Of a DNA stretch of 64,000 nucleotides, positions 1-13,000 are shown piece by piece. The translations under genes were made by a program, and so were the position numbers. The stretch comes from Moringa oleifera (lineage: Eukaryota; Streptophyta; Magnoliopsida; Brassicales; Moringaceae): positions 622,501 through 686,500 of the forward strand of contig JAJFZO010000777.1 in NCBI GenBank assembly GCA_021397835.1. Direction: 5' to 3'. The notes below the pieces were generated by a model. That model worked only from the letters and a program-made list of their open reading frames with translations, searched no databases and was not told the DNA's origin. Within the stretch, counting starts at the first letter, position 1. The number at the start of each line of letters is the position of its first letter.

Positions 1-3000
1 ACATTTCTTCTAAGCTGAACACACCATGCTCCACTTTTTCCTTTCACCGTCCTAGAATCACTAGTCTAGGCTTCCTCATCACATGCAGGAATACTTCACA
101 TAAGGCTGTATCACCGCACCACTTGTCTTTCCAAAATTTTATTATGTTGCCTCCACCCACCTTAAATTCCATCCAATCCTTGAATTCCTCCCACTCCTTC
201 CAAACAGTCATCCACACAGTAACTCATATGCTTCCCTTCCCCACTTAGTCATCCATCCCCCTTCCATCTCTTCGAACTTGCACCTACTACTTTCCTCCAA
301 AAGCTGTCTTGTTCCCACCATACAACACCAGACCCACTTCCCCCGTAATGCTTTTTTGAGGATCAATAAGGGTTTGATCCCTAACCCACCTCTCTCAACA
401 AGTTGGAACACCACGCCCCATCTCATCAAGTAGTATTTAAAGCACTCACCCATTCTACCCTAGAAAAATCTCTGCTATATTGTTTCAAGCTTTTAACTAC
501 CTCCCCAGGGATCTAAAATAGCGACAAAAAAAAAAAAAAAGGCATGTTAGTGTACTTTTTATTAAGGTGAGCCTACCTGGTTTAGTCAAATAGTGTAATT
601 GCCACCCTACCAGCTTCCTATCCACTCTTTCCAAGATTCCATTCCAAATATTCTTTTTCTTAAACGTAGCACCATGTAGTTCCTTCCATAATCTATCTCT
701 TCTTTTGTTCACTCTCAAACGTTCCATCTGCAATTCTTCACTGCCTTTTTTACTCCTTTTACTTTACAAGCAATCACATAACTCGCAATTCCTTCCATCC
801 TTAATCCTTCTCACCACTCCTTGACATGATTATCAAACCCCCTCACTTGTAGCCACATATTCTCAAACTTGAACAGGCAAAGACCCCATAACATTCTATC
901 TATTTCCAACACAATTCGGTGGTGTGAAGCAATCCTAGACAACAACATCCATTGCATCCTCGAAAATGTTTCCTCCCAGCTATTAGACACCAAAAACTCC
1001 CAATTCTTAGACCTCAAAAACTCTCTCAAACAAGACAATGATGGATTATTCCTTAAGTTAGACTATGTAAACCTACCCCAAACCAATGGTAGGTCCAATA
1101 ACTCCCATAGTGACCTTCCTAAAGTCCCTACATTAACACCACCTCTCCTTACCCCTACAAAACAATATCATGTCATTTGCATATTGTAAGTGTGATACTA
1201 CTATCTCTCTCCTCTCCTTGTCCACCTCAAATCCCTCAATAAGATTTCTTTAGACCGTTACACTCATCATACGATCAAGAGCCTCCATGACAAAGATGAA
1301 AAAGAAATGAAACAAAGGATCTCCCTGCCGTAGGCCTCTAGAAGCCCTAAAGAACTGTGTTGAACCCCTATTCACTAACACTGAGAATGATGCAGTAGTA
1401 ATGTACCTCATGATCCACTAGCACCACTTCTCCCCACACCCTACCCTTCTCAGCATATAAGATACAAACTCCCAAGACACATGATCATAAGCCTTTTCCG
1501 TTACAAATGACCCTTTTCTCTCATTAGCTATCAAGGTCTCATCTAAGATTTATATTCCTTTCAAAAAAGCATTCTGATTAACGCTAACCACTTTATCCAC
1601 TATTGTCCTAAGTCTAGTAGCTAACACTTTAGTAAAAAGCTTGTACACACTGCCAATTAAACTAATAGGAAGTCATGGATACTGAAACCCCATTTTTGGG
1701 ATAAGCATCACAAAGGTAGAGTTTAGTGAAGTAATAAACCTACCAATCTCATGAAACTCCCTAAATATCGATATGATCTCACCTTTAATAGTGCTCCATT
1801 GACTCTCAAGAAAGCCATAGAAAAACTATTTGATCTCGATGCTTTATCGCCATCACAATCGCATAAAGCCCTTTTAATATCCTCCCCTCAAACGATCTCT
1901 CTATGCAATCTTGAAGGTCACCATCAATGCGATCAAAAGGCAAACGATTTAATGTAAGTCTCCAATCATCTTCTTCCTTATACAACTCACTATAGTTCAT
2001 AAAATAATTCTAATACCCACTATTATCTACATTGGTCCCATTTCCCTTACACCCATTTTCTTTCAATTTCATTCTTCCACTTCTCTTAGTACTCCTTTTC
2101 ACTTATTTGATTGACATGCCTTCTCTTATTTTCAATTTTTCCAAATAAAGCGAAAGCTTGCTCTTCCATCACTTCAAAACAAATACTCATAATCTTACAA
2201 ATTCTATTCATATTTTTAATCACTTCAAAACATCTGTTGCACAATTTGTCTTCCTTCACATCGCTCCTCCTCCTCCAATCAAAACATATAACCTAAGGAA
2301 TCTGTCGCCACTAACACTTCTCCTTAAAACAAATATCTGATGACTTAACATTCAACACCTTAACCCAATCGATTTCCTCAACATAGTGCAACCCGATTAT
2401 TAATTCCCCTTCTACATCCACGCCACCCTTTTCCCACAAGCCTTCCTTTACAGAGCCCATCTTTCGATCCATTACTAAACTTCCTCCTTGTCAGTTTCTC
2501 TGGGCAACTTTAACGATCTAGTCACTAACACCCAACAACAACACCATCGCTCTCTCCCCCCTCGAGTCATTTATCTCTTTTTTCGATCGCAAATGCAAAA
2601 CTTAGTCAACACCAAAGAGTCTCTCGTTCATGCCCCAATTCCTCACCCTTGAATTCACGCATGAACCGATTTGATACGCATAAGTGATACATGGCCTCAG
2701 GTTAAAACCTAACTCTTTTGGGCTTAAAGTTTGATGCTAACCCCCTTTTTGCTCCAAGCCCAAAATAACCTGTAAGCATGAATCGGGTCCAATCCATGGT
2801 TTCTATCAATCGACCCAATTCTATTGTTTTACCTGCTCCCTTCCTATTCGAGCTCCCCACCCCATTACCTAGATCCATCTCCTTCCCTCTTTTTTTTTTT
2901 TTTTTTGGCCATTAGCTCTCAAGGCCACAACCTAATGTCTTCTTCCCCTTATTACCTAGAAACGCCTCGCCCGACTTTAGATATGATGCACCCTTTTTGG

Positions 3001-3750
3001 CGACCACAAACTCACTCCAAGATTTCACGACATACACTTCTCTTGTTTGTTGCCCGTCTATGTCCTTCCTTCTGCATCCAAGTACGTCAACAATCCGGGC
3101 ATATAACTTTGATTCCCCTTTCTAAAGGAGATGATTTCCTCTCAAGACTTATAGGGCTCAAAGCCATTGCACTCTTCTTGCCCTCCTCTTTCCTTTCCCC
3201 CTTTCTTTTCTTGAAGAAATTTTTTACTAGCGTCCACCACCCAAACCCTTCGATTCCCCTTTCTAAAGGAGATGATTTCCTCTCAAGACTCATAGGGCTC
3301 AAAACCATCGCACTCTTCTTGCCCTCCTCTTTCCTTTCCCCCTTTCTTTTCTTGAAGAGATTTTTGACTAACCTCCACCACCCAAACCCATCTCCTCTAT
3401 CTAGAACCAATGATGCTCTTGCTCCTTTTCCTATCCCAGTCATCCTAAAAAATCTCCCATTATTGTTTGTATCCACCTTAACCAACAGTATCTTTGGCCC
3501 TTCCCTCCTCACTTTTACCCAAACTTCCTTCCCATTCATCGCCACCAGAATCCATAGACGTGAACAACCATATCTTCTCACCTCCATTCAACTATGGAGA
3601 GATCCTTTTCCCCTTACTCTACTCCGTGATGCGAAGATCCGACATTTCCCCACCCATTTCAAATTCAAAAAACTTCCTTCCTATCCTAATGGAGAAAATC
3701 TCCATTCCACTACGTATAGTTTTATCTTCGTACGGTTCTAGCTTCTCTTA
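1..3750 (-). mobile_element. Degenerate non-LTR (LINE) retrotransposon relic, scrambled and frameshifted
   Basis: Read on the minus strand, this stretch carries broken LINE coding pieces with many stops and frameshifts. At 3087-3587 there is an ORF1-like piece of the type found at the start of plant LINEs (a GRFFRM block and repeated GWW-LVKN blocks). At 1750-2000 there is the start of reverse transcriptase (PFDRIDGD). Near 1325-1340 is the GLRQGDP motif, and near 1165-1180 the catalytic box reads YAND instead of YADD. At about 700-1130 lies the C-terminal part of the endonuclease plus linker (LPLVWGRFT, SHHRIVLEID, FENMW). At 590-660 is the RT thumb (ERVDRKLVGW, GRLTLIKST), and at 208-400 and 120-200 the C-terminal RGGLGIKPL and FWKDKWCGDT blocks. 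The endonuclease piece lies after the RT palm, so the copy is rearranged. The left end runs off the window; the right limit is approximate. Confidence 0.78.
3111..3391. repeat. 141-bp direct tandem duplication inside the LINE ORF1-like region
   Basis: The segment beginning at 3111 is repeated from 3252 with only a few base differences, giving a 141-bp period. This is 47 codons, so the minus-strand frame stays open through both copies. The translated repeat carries GWW-LVKN, a Lys/Arg-rich tract (KKRKGERKEEGKK) and ALSPISLERKSSPLERGI. Confidence 0.85.
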
Positions 3751-4462
3751 AGGATAACTATCTCATGCATCCTCCAATTATTCATCTTGCAAGGATAAGA
3801 CAAACAACAAAATTATTTGTCACTTTCATGAATGATTATAACAAAATTATCTGTTTCTACTTCTTAGCCATATTATCAGCCCAAAACCTTCAGCTGTTAA
3901 TATCCTATTTCAAGCCCTCATTTGTATCTAGTTTCTAGTCAATCACCACAATGTTCATGTGGATAAATACATAAAAATCTGCCCATATCAAATTCTATTA
4001 CCATGTTCAACAAGATTTATTTCCATTAACAGCTATGACTTCCAGCACATGTACCATCTCTTGATATTCACTACATATATTATGCATGTCCCATTTACAC
4101 ATGAATTAACATAAAGTGAAATCAACGATCCACTCTAATAGCCACAGAGACCAAATGATTGCAAGCTATAAAGATAAAATAGGAACAGCCAGTATAGACC
4201 TATTAATGATTAGTTAAAATCAAGATTTCCAAAAACCATGAGACATTATCCAGATATTTCAGTATATGAGGCTAGTTCTAGTAGACGAGGAGAGATGTGA
4301 TACTTGCAGCAAGTAACTTGGTTTGAAAGCCATTTACTACCAGGACATTCAACTCAGATAGGCAAAAGTGTCCATGTCAAGTTAAATGCAATAATTAGAA
4401 TATTTGATCTTAAATGAAGCAAACAATAAAAGTATCACAGGCAATCCAAGTCAAGGAAATAC
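3751..4462. other. Non-coding stretch, probably intron 3 of the SAC gene
   Basis: There is no open frame of note. The minus-strand donor of SAC exon 3 opens at 4462, and I could not find the next conserved SAC block here on either strand. It is best read as intron sequence between exon 3 and the LINE relic. Confidence 0.5.
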
Positions 4463-5433
4463 CTCAGCTCAGGTTTGGAATGAGCTACATCAGACTGAAT
4501 AGAGACATGTGGAATTGTAATCAATTGACTCTCATCAATAGCATATATTGCATGACCACATATGCATCCAATTTGACGGCGCTTTGTCACCAGAATCAAG
4601 TAATATGACTCCAAAAACTTGATACAGCCTAAAAGACAAGAAATATATAATGCTCACTGCATAGAATTGCATATCAAAAGATATGTACTAACATAAAGCT
4701 TTGATTCCCACTAACCTGCTATCCCAAAAACCTTGGCCACGAAGGTTAAGCCCCCAGTAGCACGATTGCCTTCAGCTATTCGCTGAAGCAAGTTCTTGAT
4801 TTCCTGAGGTGAATATACCACTGGATCTTCACTGATATTAAGATCAGATGGCTCTGAGCGATCAATCTTGAGTACCCGGAAGAATCTCTTGTTCCTATCA
4901 CTCCCAACAAGGTAAAACCTCTGTTTAAAGAAGCCAAAAATGACATCAAATGAATTCTCAAAAAACCCAATTTCCAATCAACTATGGCTTATTCCACAAA
5001 TACCAAGAAAAATAAAGCAAGTACAACTCTGCATAAATTTCAAGATAAATTTGTTTTGCTTCTACTTCACTTCGGCAATATTGTTTAAGCAATCAAAGTC
5101 AAACTTAAACCCACAGTGGCATTCTTAATCGGTTCGCATGCAGCTCAATCATTTCAAACATATAACTACGTTTCCCAAATACCTAGATGCTAGAAGCATT
5201 CAAAAGATACATATTGTTTTCTCCTTTCCTTCTACCTCAGCACCATTTTTTTCCAACGGGAAACTAGTAGTTAAATCAAATGCAGAACCTGCATATTGTA
5301 ATCTTACCGCTCGGGTTTCGTAGAGCTTGAATTTCTCGAGCGAGTAGGAATCTGGATCGACTTCAGGATCGTTGGAAGGGTGAATTTTGGCGTAAGGCGG
5401 TAAATTGGATTTGGAATTCTCGGGTTTCGCCAT
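4463..5433 (-). CDS. SAC-domain phosphoinositide phosphatase (SAC2-5-like), 5' three exons only
   Basis: Three exons join cleanly on the minus strand: 5433-5308 (42 codons from ATG), 4920-4716 and 4628-4463, about 165 residues in all. The order is a short leader with DPDSYSLEKFKLYETR, then RFYLVGSDRNKRFFRVLKIDR, then YSPQEIKNLLQRIAEGNR, VFGIAG and ESYYLILVTKRRQIG. This is the N-terminal half of the SAC domain in plant SAC2-SAC5 proteins, which are vacuolar-membrane enzymes acting on PtdIns(3,5)P2. The catalytic CX5R loop and the long C-terminus are not in the window. After exon 3 the strand passes into unrecognised DNA and the LINE relic. The gene therefore either continues beyond position 1 across a very long intron or is a truncated copy. 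The start is the first ATG and agrees with the family N-terminus. Confidence 0.85.
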
Positions 5434-5989
5434 ATGCGATGTCGAGGAATTCTGTACGAAACTTGACCCAAAAGCTTTCTAAAATGACCTCCTCGTTCTG
5501 TATGGATATTGTTTGAATTGCAATTCAACGGAGAGACAAGATGGGAATAAGAACTTGGAATTCGAAGTCGAGGAAATTCCGAGGGTCTATATAGGCTTCT
5601 ATAAAATTCTTCGGGTTGCTTCGACAAAATATCAATTTTTAAAATAATAATAATAATAATTTTATTTAAAAAATCTAAAATTAAAAGAAAAACATAAAAT
5701 AGTAAGTTTTATTATTTTTGTCCCTCCAGTTTCATACAGCTCCATTTTAAAAATAAAAACTTTTCCATAATTTCCATTAATATCATACTTTATAATATCT
5801 TTCTTCCTGTTTTACTTCAAGCCACATATTTCTCTGTGTCCTCAGCAGCCCTCTGTGGCCATCATTTGAGCCTCAGCTTCGGCACTGAAACGGAAACAGA
5901 ACCTCCTGCCAATACCATTAACCCATAAACAGTGAGGCGAGAAGAGAAGCAAACCACACGGAATCAAGTTCACGATTTCATCAAGCAAA
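5434..5989. promoter_or_regulatory. Head-to-head intergenic region of SAC and the DnaJ zinc-finger gene
   Basis: A 556-bp gap separates two divergently transcribed start codons, so it must hold both promoters and 5'UTRs. An AT-rich core (5635-5810) lies in the middle. No specific motif is claimed. Confidence 0.55.
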
Positions 5990-7270
5990 ATGCCAACCTT
6001 CTCCATGTGTTGCAGCAATGGCTTCATGGCTCCTCGGTCCAGCCCCGCCTTACTTAAAAGCCGCAGAGACCAAAGAGAAAGAAGAACCATCACAGCTTCC
6101 GCCGCCAAGCCCGGTGGGTTTTCGCTCAACTCTGTAAGTGACTCTGTTTATTCATTAAATCTAAGTGGCGCTTCATCGTCCTCGGCTTCTTTTTTCATTC
6201 TGCGTTTAGTTTTGAAAACATTCTGCTAATTTTAACCGTTGTTTTTTTTAAAGATAATTTATTAATTTAGATTAAATTAAATTTTATTAATAAAATTTAA
6301 AAATTAAAAATATTTAAATAAAAAAATTATCTTGTAAATTTAAATTTAAATTTTTATAAATATAATAAAATATTTAAATTATTATCATAAAAAATAAATA
6401 TCTCTGAATATTAAAATACTTTAAGAAATATTATTGTTAAAAATTTAAAAATTCATAATATATAATTTATCAATTAAAAAATACTTAAAATTAAAATATC
6501 AACTCAAAATAAAATATATAACTTATTTGTTATAAATTTTTTAAGTATTTTAATAATAAAAATAAATCTGTTTTTTACAATAATAAAATTAAAGCTTAAT
6601 TTTATTATTTTTAATCAATTAAAACTAATTTAGATATGTTTTAAAGTTCAAAATTAATTTTATAAAAAAACATTTTTTAATCTTTTAAATGATATTTTAT
6701 TTTTTAATAAATTATTAAACAAAATTCATTTTAATTAAAAATAAAATCTATTCCACATATTTGTCAAAAAAAAAAATTCTTAAGATGGATGAATACCCTT
6801 TGAAGCTTGCCATGTTTATATTGATGGGTAATCGTCAAAATTGAAGCTTTGTCGATTTTGATTTTACTTTTGGGACAGATTTTCAAGAGTTGCCAAACAT
6901 GTGGAGGCAAAGGAGCCGTGGAGTGTACAGGATGCAAGGTTCTTCTCATCCGTGCTCACCGTACATTCCTGATTGAATTACTTCTACATGGAAGCCAAAA
7001 TGTCATAAAAAATTAGGATCCCATATGTATTTCTTTTTCTTTCCAGGGAACAGGGAAGAACAAAAAGAATGGAAATATCTTTGAACGATGGAAGTAAGTT
7101 TCTGAATTTTCTTTTTCCTTTTGGAAAATTAAATAGGAATAATTGTGTCCATACAAAACCCGAAGAACATTTGATTTTTCAGGTGCTTTGATTGTCAAGG
7201 ATTTGGATTAAAGAGTTGCCCTAATTGCGGACAAGGAGGATTGACACCCGAACAAAGAGGAGAAAGATAG
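5990..7270 (+). CDS. Small DnaJ-type cysteine-rich zinc-finger protein, probably plastid (BSD2-like fold)
   Basis: Four exons (5990-6133, 6879-6938, 7047-7093, 7183-7270) encode about 112 residues. The N-terminal 48 residues are rich in Ser, Ala and Arg and look like an organellar transit peptide. The rest is four DnaJ-type zinc-binding motifs in order: CQTCGGKG, CTGCKGTG, CFDCQGFG and CPNCGQGG, ending in LTPEQRGER. There is no J domain. Plant proteins of this layout (BSD2/DnaJ cysteine-rich superfamily) are plastid folding helpers, for example in Rubisco or photosystem assembly; that role is inferred here from family. Intron 1 (6134-6878) is almost entirely A/T. All junctions follow GT-AG and keep frame. 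It shares a promoter region with the SAC gene. Confidence 0.8.
6240..6770. repeat. AT-rich block inside intron 1 of the DnaJ zinc-finger gene
   Basis: This is an almost pure A/T stretch. At about 6505-6575 it carries a motif (AAAATAAAA..TTATTTG..TTTTAATAATAAAAAT) that recurs near 26645, 28460 and 53537, so it probably derives from the same AT-rich repeat family. Confidence 0.5.
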
Positions 7271-8475
7271 AACATTAAATCCAAAAAAAAAACATTGTTG
7301 AAATTAAACTTTGCCTTGTAAATTATGCTGATCAAACTCTGCCTATTTTTTTCAGCTTTGTAATTAGGGCTTTAATATCATTGTTTTCCGACACTAAATT
7401 TTAAATTATTAAGATGGATTTATTTAACTTCACTTAATTATAGAATAGATTAAATTGAATTGTAAAGGGGGAAAAAATCATGTGTTTTTTAAATTTATTA
7501 AAAAAATTAAAACTAAAGATGAAGGGCTTAATTTTTCATGTTAAATTTTTGATGGATCCTTTAAAATTTGTCGAGTAAATGCCAACAGAAAAAAGAATGC
7601 ACAATTTCTTTTTTTTTTTGAACGAACTCAAAATTTTATAATGGTTGATTAACAAAATTAAGTTAGAAATTTTGAATTTTTAAAAAGTAAAATTCTAAAA
7701 TTATGTATTATAAATCAAACTTGAAAAAAAAAAAAACGTATAACAAATTTTAGATGCTTTTGTATTAATTATATAAAGCTGTATATGCAGTAAGTCGTTT
7801 ATATATATTAAGGTGACGATTATTTTCTATAATTAATTTTAAAAATTTTAAATGAAATTTAATATCGATTAAATTAATAATTTAAAATGTTTTTAATTTA
7901 AAATTTGTAAATAAATAAAAATATTTACAAAAAAATTATATTATTAAAATTTTATAAAAAATTATATTATTAAAATTTTAAAAATTTTATAAAAATAATT
8001 GTTAGTGAAAATTATTTAAATTTAAAATAAAAAGTATATTTGTTTGAATGATTTTTTATTTTATAATTAGTATAAATTAAACTTTAATTTTAACAAGTTT
8101 ATTTGAATTTTTTAAAAAATAAAAAATTTAGCAACATTTACTCATTTAGATAAAAAAAATACAATTTGATAATTTTAATGGCCAGTTACAGTATGGACAA
8201 GATCATGAATCCCGGCCGGTGTCCGTCACTGCACGTAACCAAAACCTACATAACTTATAATTTACATTATTTGCCGAACTAGATTGACAATTAAGCGCAC
8301 CAGTGAAGATTCTTCTCTGCTCAGCTTTCTCTTTGGCTTCAAGCAAGAGGGAAGCAAATCACCCTTTCTCTTTTTTCTTGCCCGAGGCGAACTTCAATCC
8401 AGAAAAAGAAAGATCAATGATTCTAATTGCTGGAAACTAATTTCTAGGGTTTTTGCTCTGCTTCACCTCAAAACA
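7271..8475. other. Intergenic DNA: 3' flank of DnaJ-zinc gene, AT-rich block, RanBPM promoter and 5'UTR
   Basis: 7780-8160 is AT-rich, with a short tandem repeat of TTATATTATTAAAATTTTA at about 7935-7985. From about 8190 the composition returns to normal, and 8300-8475 is likely the 5'UTR of the RanBPM-like gene. No other gene is seen. Confidence 0.5.
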
Positions 8476-10008
8476 ATGAACCATATCGCTACAATGATTA
8501 ACAGCAACAGTAGCAATGGTAGCACCAATAATTGTAACAACAAAAGCAGTAGTCGAGATCTTGGATTCTACTTCTTGGAGCTGGCGCGGCTAGGGGCGTC
8601 TCGGGCACCCAGCCAAATGGAGGAAGACGAGGAAGAGGCGCCGACCGAGTTGAACACGATCAACAGCTCTGGAGGGTTCCTGGTGGTGTCTCCCGACAAG
8701 CTCTCCGTCAAGTACACCAGCGTCAACCTCCACGGGCACGATGTCGGTGTCGTCCAAGCCAACAAGCCGGCTCCCTTCAAGCGCCTTGTCTACTATTTCG
8801 AGATTTATGTCAAGGACGCTGGAGCTAAGGGGCAGGTGGCCATTGGCTTCACCAATGAGAGCTTCAAGATGCGGAGGCAGCCCGGGTATGATGGTTCTTT
8901 TTGTTTCTTGCTCTTGTTTCCCTTTTAGTTTAAATGCGGTGTGTTTGCGTTTGGGGATAAGGAACCAAACGAGTTGAAATGGAAGGGACAACAGTGCAGT
9001 TTGAGTTAAGTGAGGACTGTTCTTACTGCTCAATTCAATATGCACTGGGTATTTTCTTTCTCCTTTTCCTTCTCATTTTTTGAAGGCCTCGTGAAATTGT
9101 GCTTTCTCGATAACTCTAGGCATGTTAAATTAGTAGTAGACATGAAATGTAAAGTGGAGGATGACAACTGTTATTTATCCATTACTAGCTTGGTTTCGCT
9201 TAAAAGAGAAAATGGTAGTTTGTTCACTTATGTTTTGGCATTCATGCACCTCCAGGAGATAGCTAATCTGAAGTTATTTTAATATGCTATTTGGCTTCCT
9301 TTTTTTCATACCCTCTGTACTGGAGATTTGGCAGGACTGGCAGATAGTAGCAAAACGATACTGTTAGTCATCGTTATCATTTAATTAGATAGTAGCTTCC
9401 TATCATTTATCGCTACAAGATCGGAAGCATGATTGATTTAGTTGGGTGGTGGAAGCTTGCTGAGAGAAGAATTTTAATTGATAGTTGCACATTGTGAAGG
9501 AATCAAATAACTGGCTATATGAATCCTTTTGGATAATAAAGTCTTCAAATTTTCTTGTCTAACCCTCATAGGTGGGAAGCAAACAGTTGTGGCTATCATG
9601 GGGACGATGGATTCCTATATCGTGGACAAGGAAAAGGAGAGGCTTTTGGCCCAACCTATACAACTGGGGATACAGTTGGTGGTGGTATAAATTATGCTTC
9701 ACAGGAATTCTTTTTCACGTAAGAAATTTACCTTCTTAATCAGTGGTAGGTTTCGTACTTTTCATTGAGTATAGAAAGAAATGTCCTGATCATACTTTTC
9801 TTTTAATTTTTGCAAGTTTTGTTGCATTCCATTACTTGTAAAGATATCTTATAATGTATGCTTATCATGTTGGCCCCAGTAAAAATGGGGCAATAGTAGG
9901 GACGGCGTACAAGGACATGAAGGGTCCCCTATTTCCTACAGTTGCTGTACATAGCCAAAATGAGGAGTATGTTCTGCCTTCTCTTTTATGTATCTGTACT
10001 ATTTTTTC

Positions 10009-10039
<31 letters not shown>

Positions 10040-13000
10040 AACAAGGTAGTTGCATGTGAGTTTGGTTCAATATTCGAGCAAAGTATGACTTGGCCTTTGT
10101 CCTACCCTTTTCTTTTTCACATGGAAATTGATAAATAATTGTTTGGAGTAACCTGTTGTAACTGCAAGTTCTTTGGATATGCTTTAATTTTATCCTTAAT
10201 GAATGAATCCTTCCTTGTTTCTGATTCGTGGTAAGCTTGCTGTCAGCCTCTTCAAGGGTCAGTTAGTAAATAGGTTGCAGTCAGGGGGGGGGTCTTTCTG
10301 GGGGCTACTCCAGCTATTGCCCGGGGTAGCTTTTCCAAAACAGCATTTTCACATAAACCTGGAAAAGATTCTTTTTGATCATAATTTTTTATCATTCCTC
10401 ATCTATTTTTTCAACTTTTAAACACTGTAATGTTTGTTATGAGTTTGTATTTTTTTTTTTTTGTTTAATTAAGTAAAGAGATCATAATAATAGAAGTCAA
10501 CTGTCTATCATTGTTTTATCTCTTTTATGTCACTGGTGACCGGTTTCCATTTGTAAAGATTAGTAAATGTTTTTATAAATACATAAATTAAGCAAGTACA
10601 CCCCGCATATATAGCTGAGTGTGATATGTGGATTTTTCTTTCTCGAAATGAATTTAACTATTCATCTCATGGATAATACTATCCATCGTGTGCAATAACA
10701 GTAACAGTAATATTGGCCACAGTTATAACCGAAGTTATGGGTTCCAAGCATAATGGAATGAAGTATTTAAATGTGCTCAAAAACTTTTAACGAATACTAA
10801 GTGACAAAGAGGTCACTTTAGCTAGAAGAGCTTTAAGTTGAAAATTAGAATTTGTGAATATAGCTATCTTGATAAACTTATATCCCCTTTTCAATGCAGT
10901 TTAAGAGTAAAAAGTCTTTTCGCAAGAAGCAGATGATGATATTTTTACAAATTGTATGATTATTTAGATTAAAAAAGATATTGTTGATTCAATTGACATA
11001 TATTATATTATTGATGAATTTATCAGTGTAAGAACTCATAGGAAAAAATTAAATTCATGAATAAATATATTTGAAAAGATGAGGCTCATTATATTTCTTA
11101 TTTTAGTGTATCTTTGCATTAAAATAAATTATATTATTTTATAGCTGCTGAAAAAATAAATAAAATTATCCCACTCTAACTAAGCATCCTAGATTTGCCC
11201 TGGTTGCAGTGTTTTAATTGCAGGACCATAATTGTTATAATATTGATGCTCATTTCTACCCTTAGAGAAGTTATTTAACCGTACTCAATCAACTTGGAAT
11301 GTTGTGTTGTTTGAATGACTTTATCTTAGAAATCAGGTTTTTATTGTAACAATTTTATCGGCATTGAATATGATCACTCTCTGGATGCCTTCCTTTGTTC
11401 TTTCTGGTGACCGCTTTTATAACATGTTTGCAAGCAATGCATTATTCTATTTTCTTGAAATCTTTTCTAATGTAGATGGTGCTAATTGCATAGATATCTT
11501 ACTTTCTCTTGTACTGACTGAGCCAATGACTGCCATATGTGTGTTTAATTCTGTCCTGCAGGGTTCATGTCAACTTTGGGCAGAAAAAGTTTGCTTTTGA
11601 TCTTAAGGTATGTCACTTTCTTCTACTTGTTATCTTATTCCTTTTTCTTTAATTATGGTCATCGTGGGCATGCATATTTACTTTCATTATTATTTTCAGC
11701 TTAATTTTTTTTTTTAAGAGATTGCTCCAGCTTGTGGTTCTTCTGGCATTTAGGATAGAGTAATGAGAAACTGTTCTTAAGATACAAGTACTTGAGCATG
11801 TCTAAGGTACATGTAATTTCTCTTATGGGCGCATGTATTTATGCAAAAGAGATGTCAAAAAGAAAGGATGCTACAAGAGAAATGAGAGAATAGAAAATAT
11901 CTCGTATGGCTCAGCATTGTGAAGAAGCCACCCAGTACATCAAATGAAGAGTATCCTGAAAACTAACATTTCTTCTAGCATTGGCACATTTTTCTCATAG
12001 TCTCCATATAATATGTCTTCATTTCTTGTTATAAATTTCAACTTCTTACAATAACGTGTATATGTTCTTTTGGATATTGGACAGCCTTATTTATGTATAT
12101 AATGTTTTTGTTCTTAACTTGGCTAGGAATATGAAGCACAGGAGAGGAATAAGCAACAGATGACCATTGAAAAAGTATCTCTGCCTCCAAATGTGAGTTA
12201 TGGGTAAGTGCTGAAATTTTTTTTATCGAATCTCTTTCAAATGAAACACTTCTTATTTCAAACAAATAGAAGTCAAGAGATCCTTATGTAATATTTTGAA
12301 TGCTTACTAAATGATGTTTAACATGTTGCTGAAATATGTGTGTTCAAGATTTGGCTTTGCTCCATCTGTATGATTCTACTCGGTAATTGTTGACCTTGTT
12401 GGTCTTGTGTGATTATATATCTTCCCATCAACATACATGCAAAGATTTATCTTTGAAGTGGTGCCACCATCTTCTCAAGTTGATTAGTTATTTCTTTCTT
12501 ACTTTCTGCATTTATTAATTTATCTATATTTTGATGATCAGGCTTGTTCGCTCCTATTTGCTTCATTATGGGTATGAAGATACTCTCAATTCTTTTGACT
12601 TGGCTAGTAAAAGCACCGTTCCTCCGATATACATAGCTCAAGCAAATGGCTCGGATGAGCAGGATATAGTGTATGCATTACATCAGAGAAAGACCCTTCG
12701 GCAGGTGTGAAATTGTTTTGTTATTGGCTTGCTAGTAAAAATAGTTGATAGTAATTTTTCATCCATCTTTGATCCAAGATGCTAACTTGATCTCTTGCCT
12801 TCAAAGTATTGAGCTAAGATTCTTACCAAGTAGACTTGGCAAATGATGCGATATATTTTAGACACAAAGCATATATAAAACATGAGAGCTAAGAGGGAAT
12901 AAATTTGACCTAGATATATGCACTGCAAAATTAATGCTAAAGTTCCAACATTCAACAGGTGATACAGCTCTGTCTGTAATGAATTGGGTTACAGCATTTA

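Noticed and set aside
5304..5627. 107-aa minus-strand frame overlapping SAC exon 1
   Set aside because: It is out of frame with the SAC protein, whose exon 1 continues precisely into conserved exons 2 and 3.
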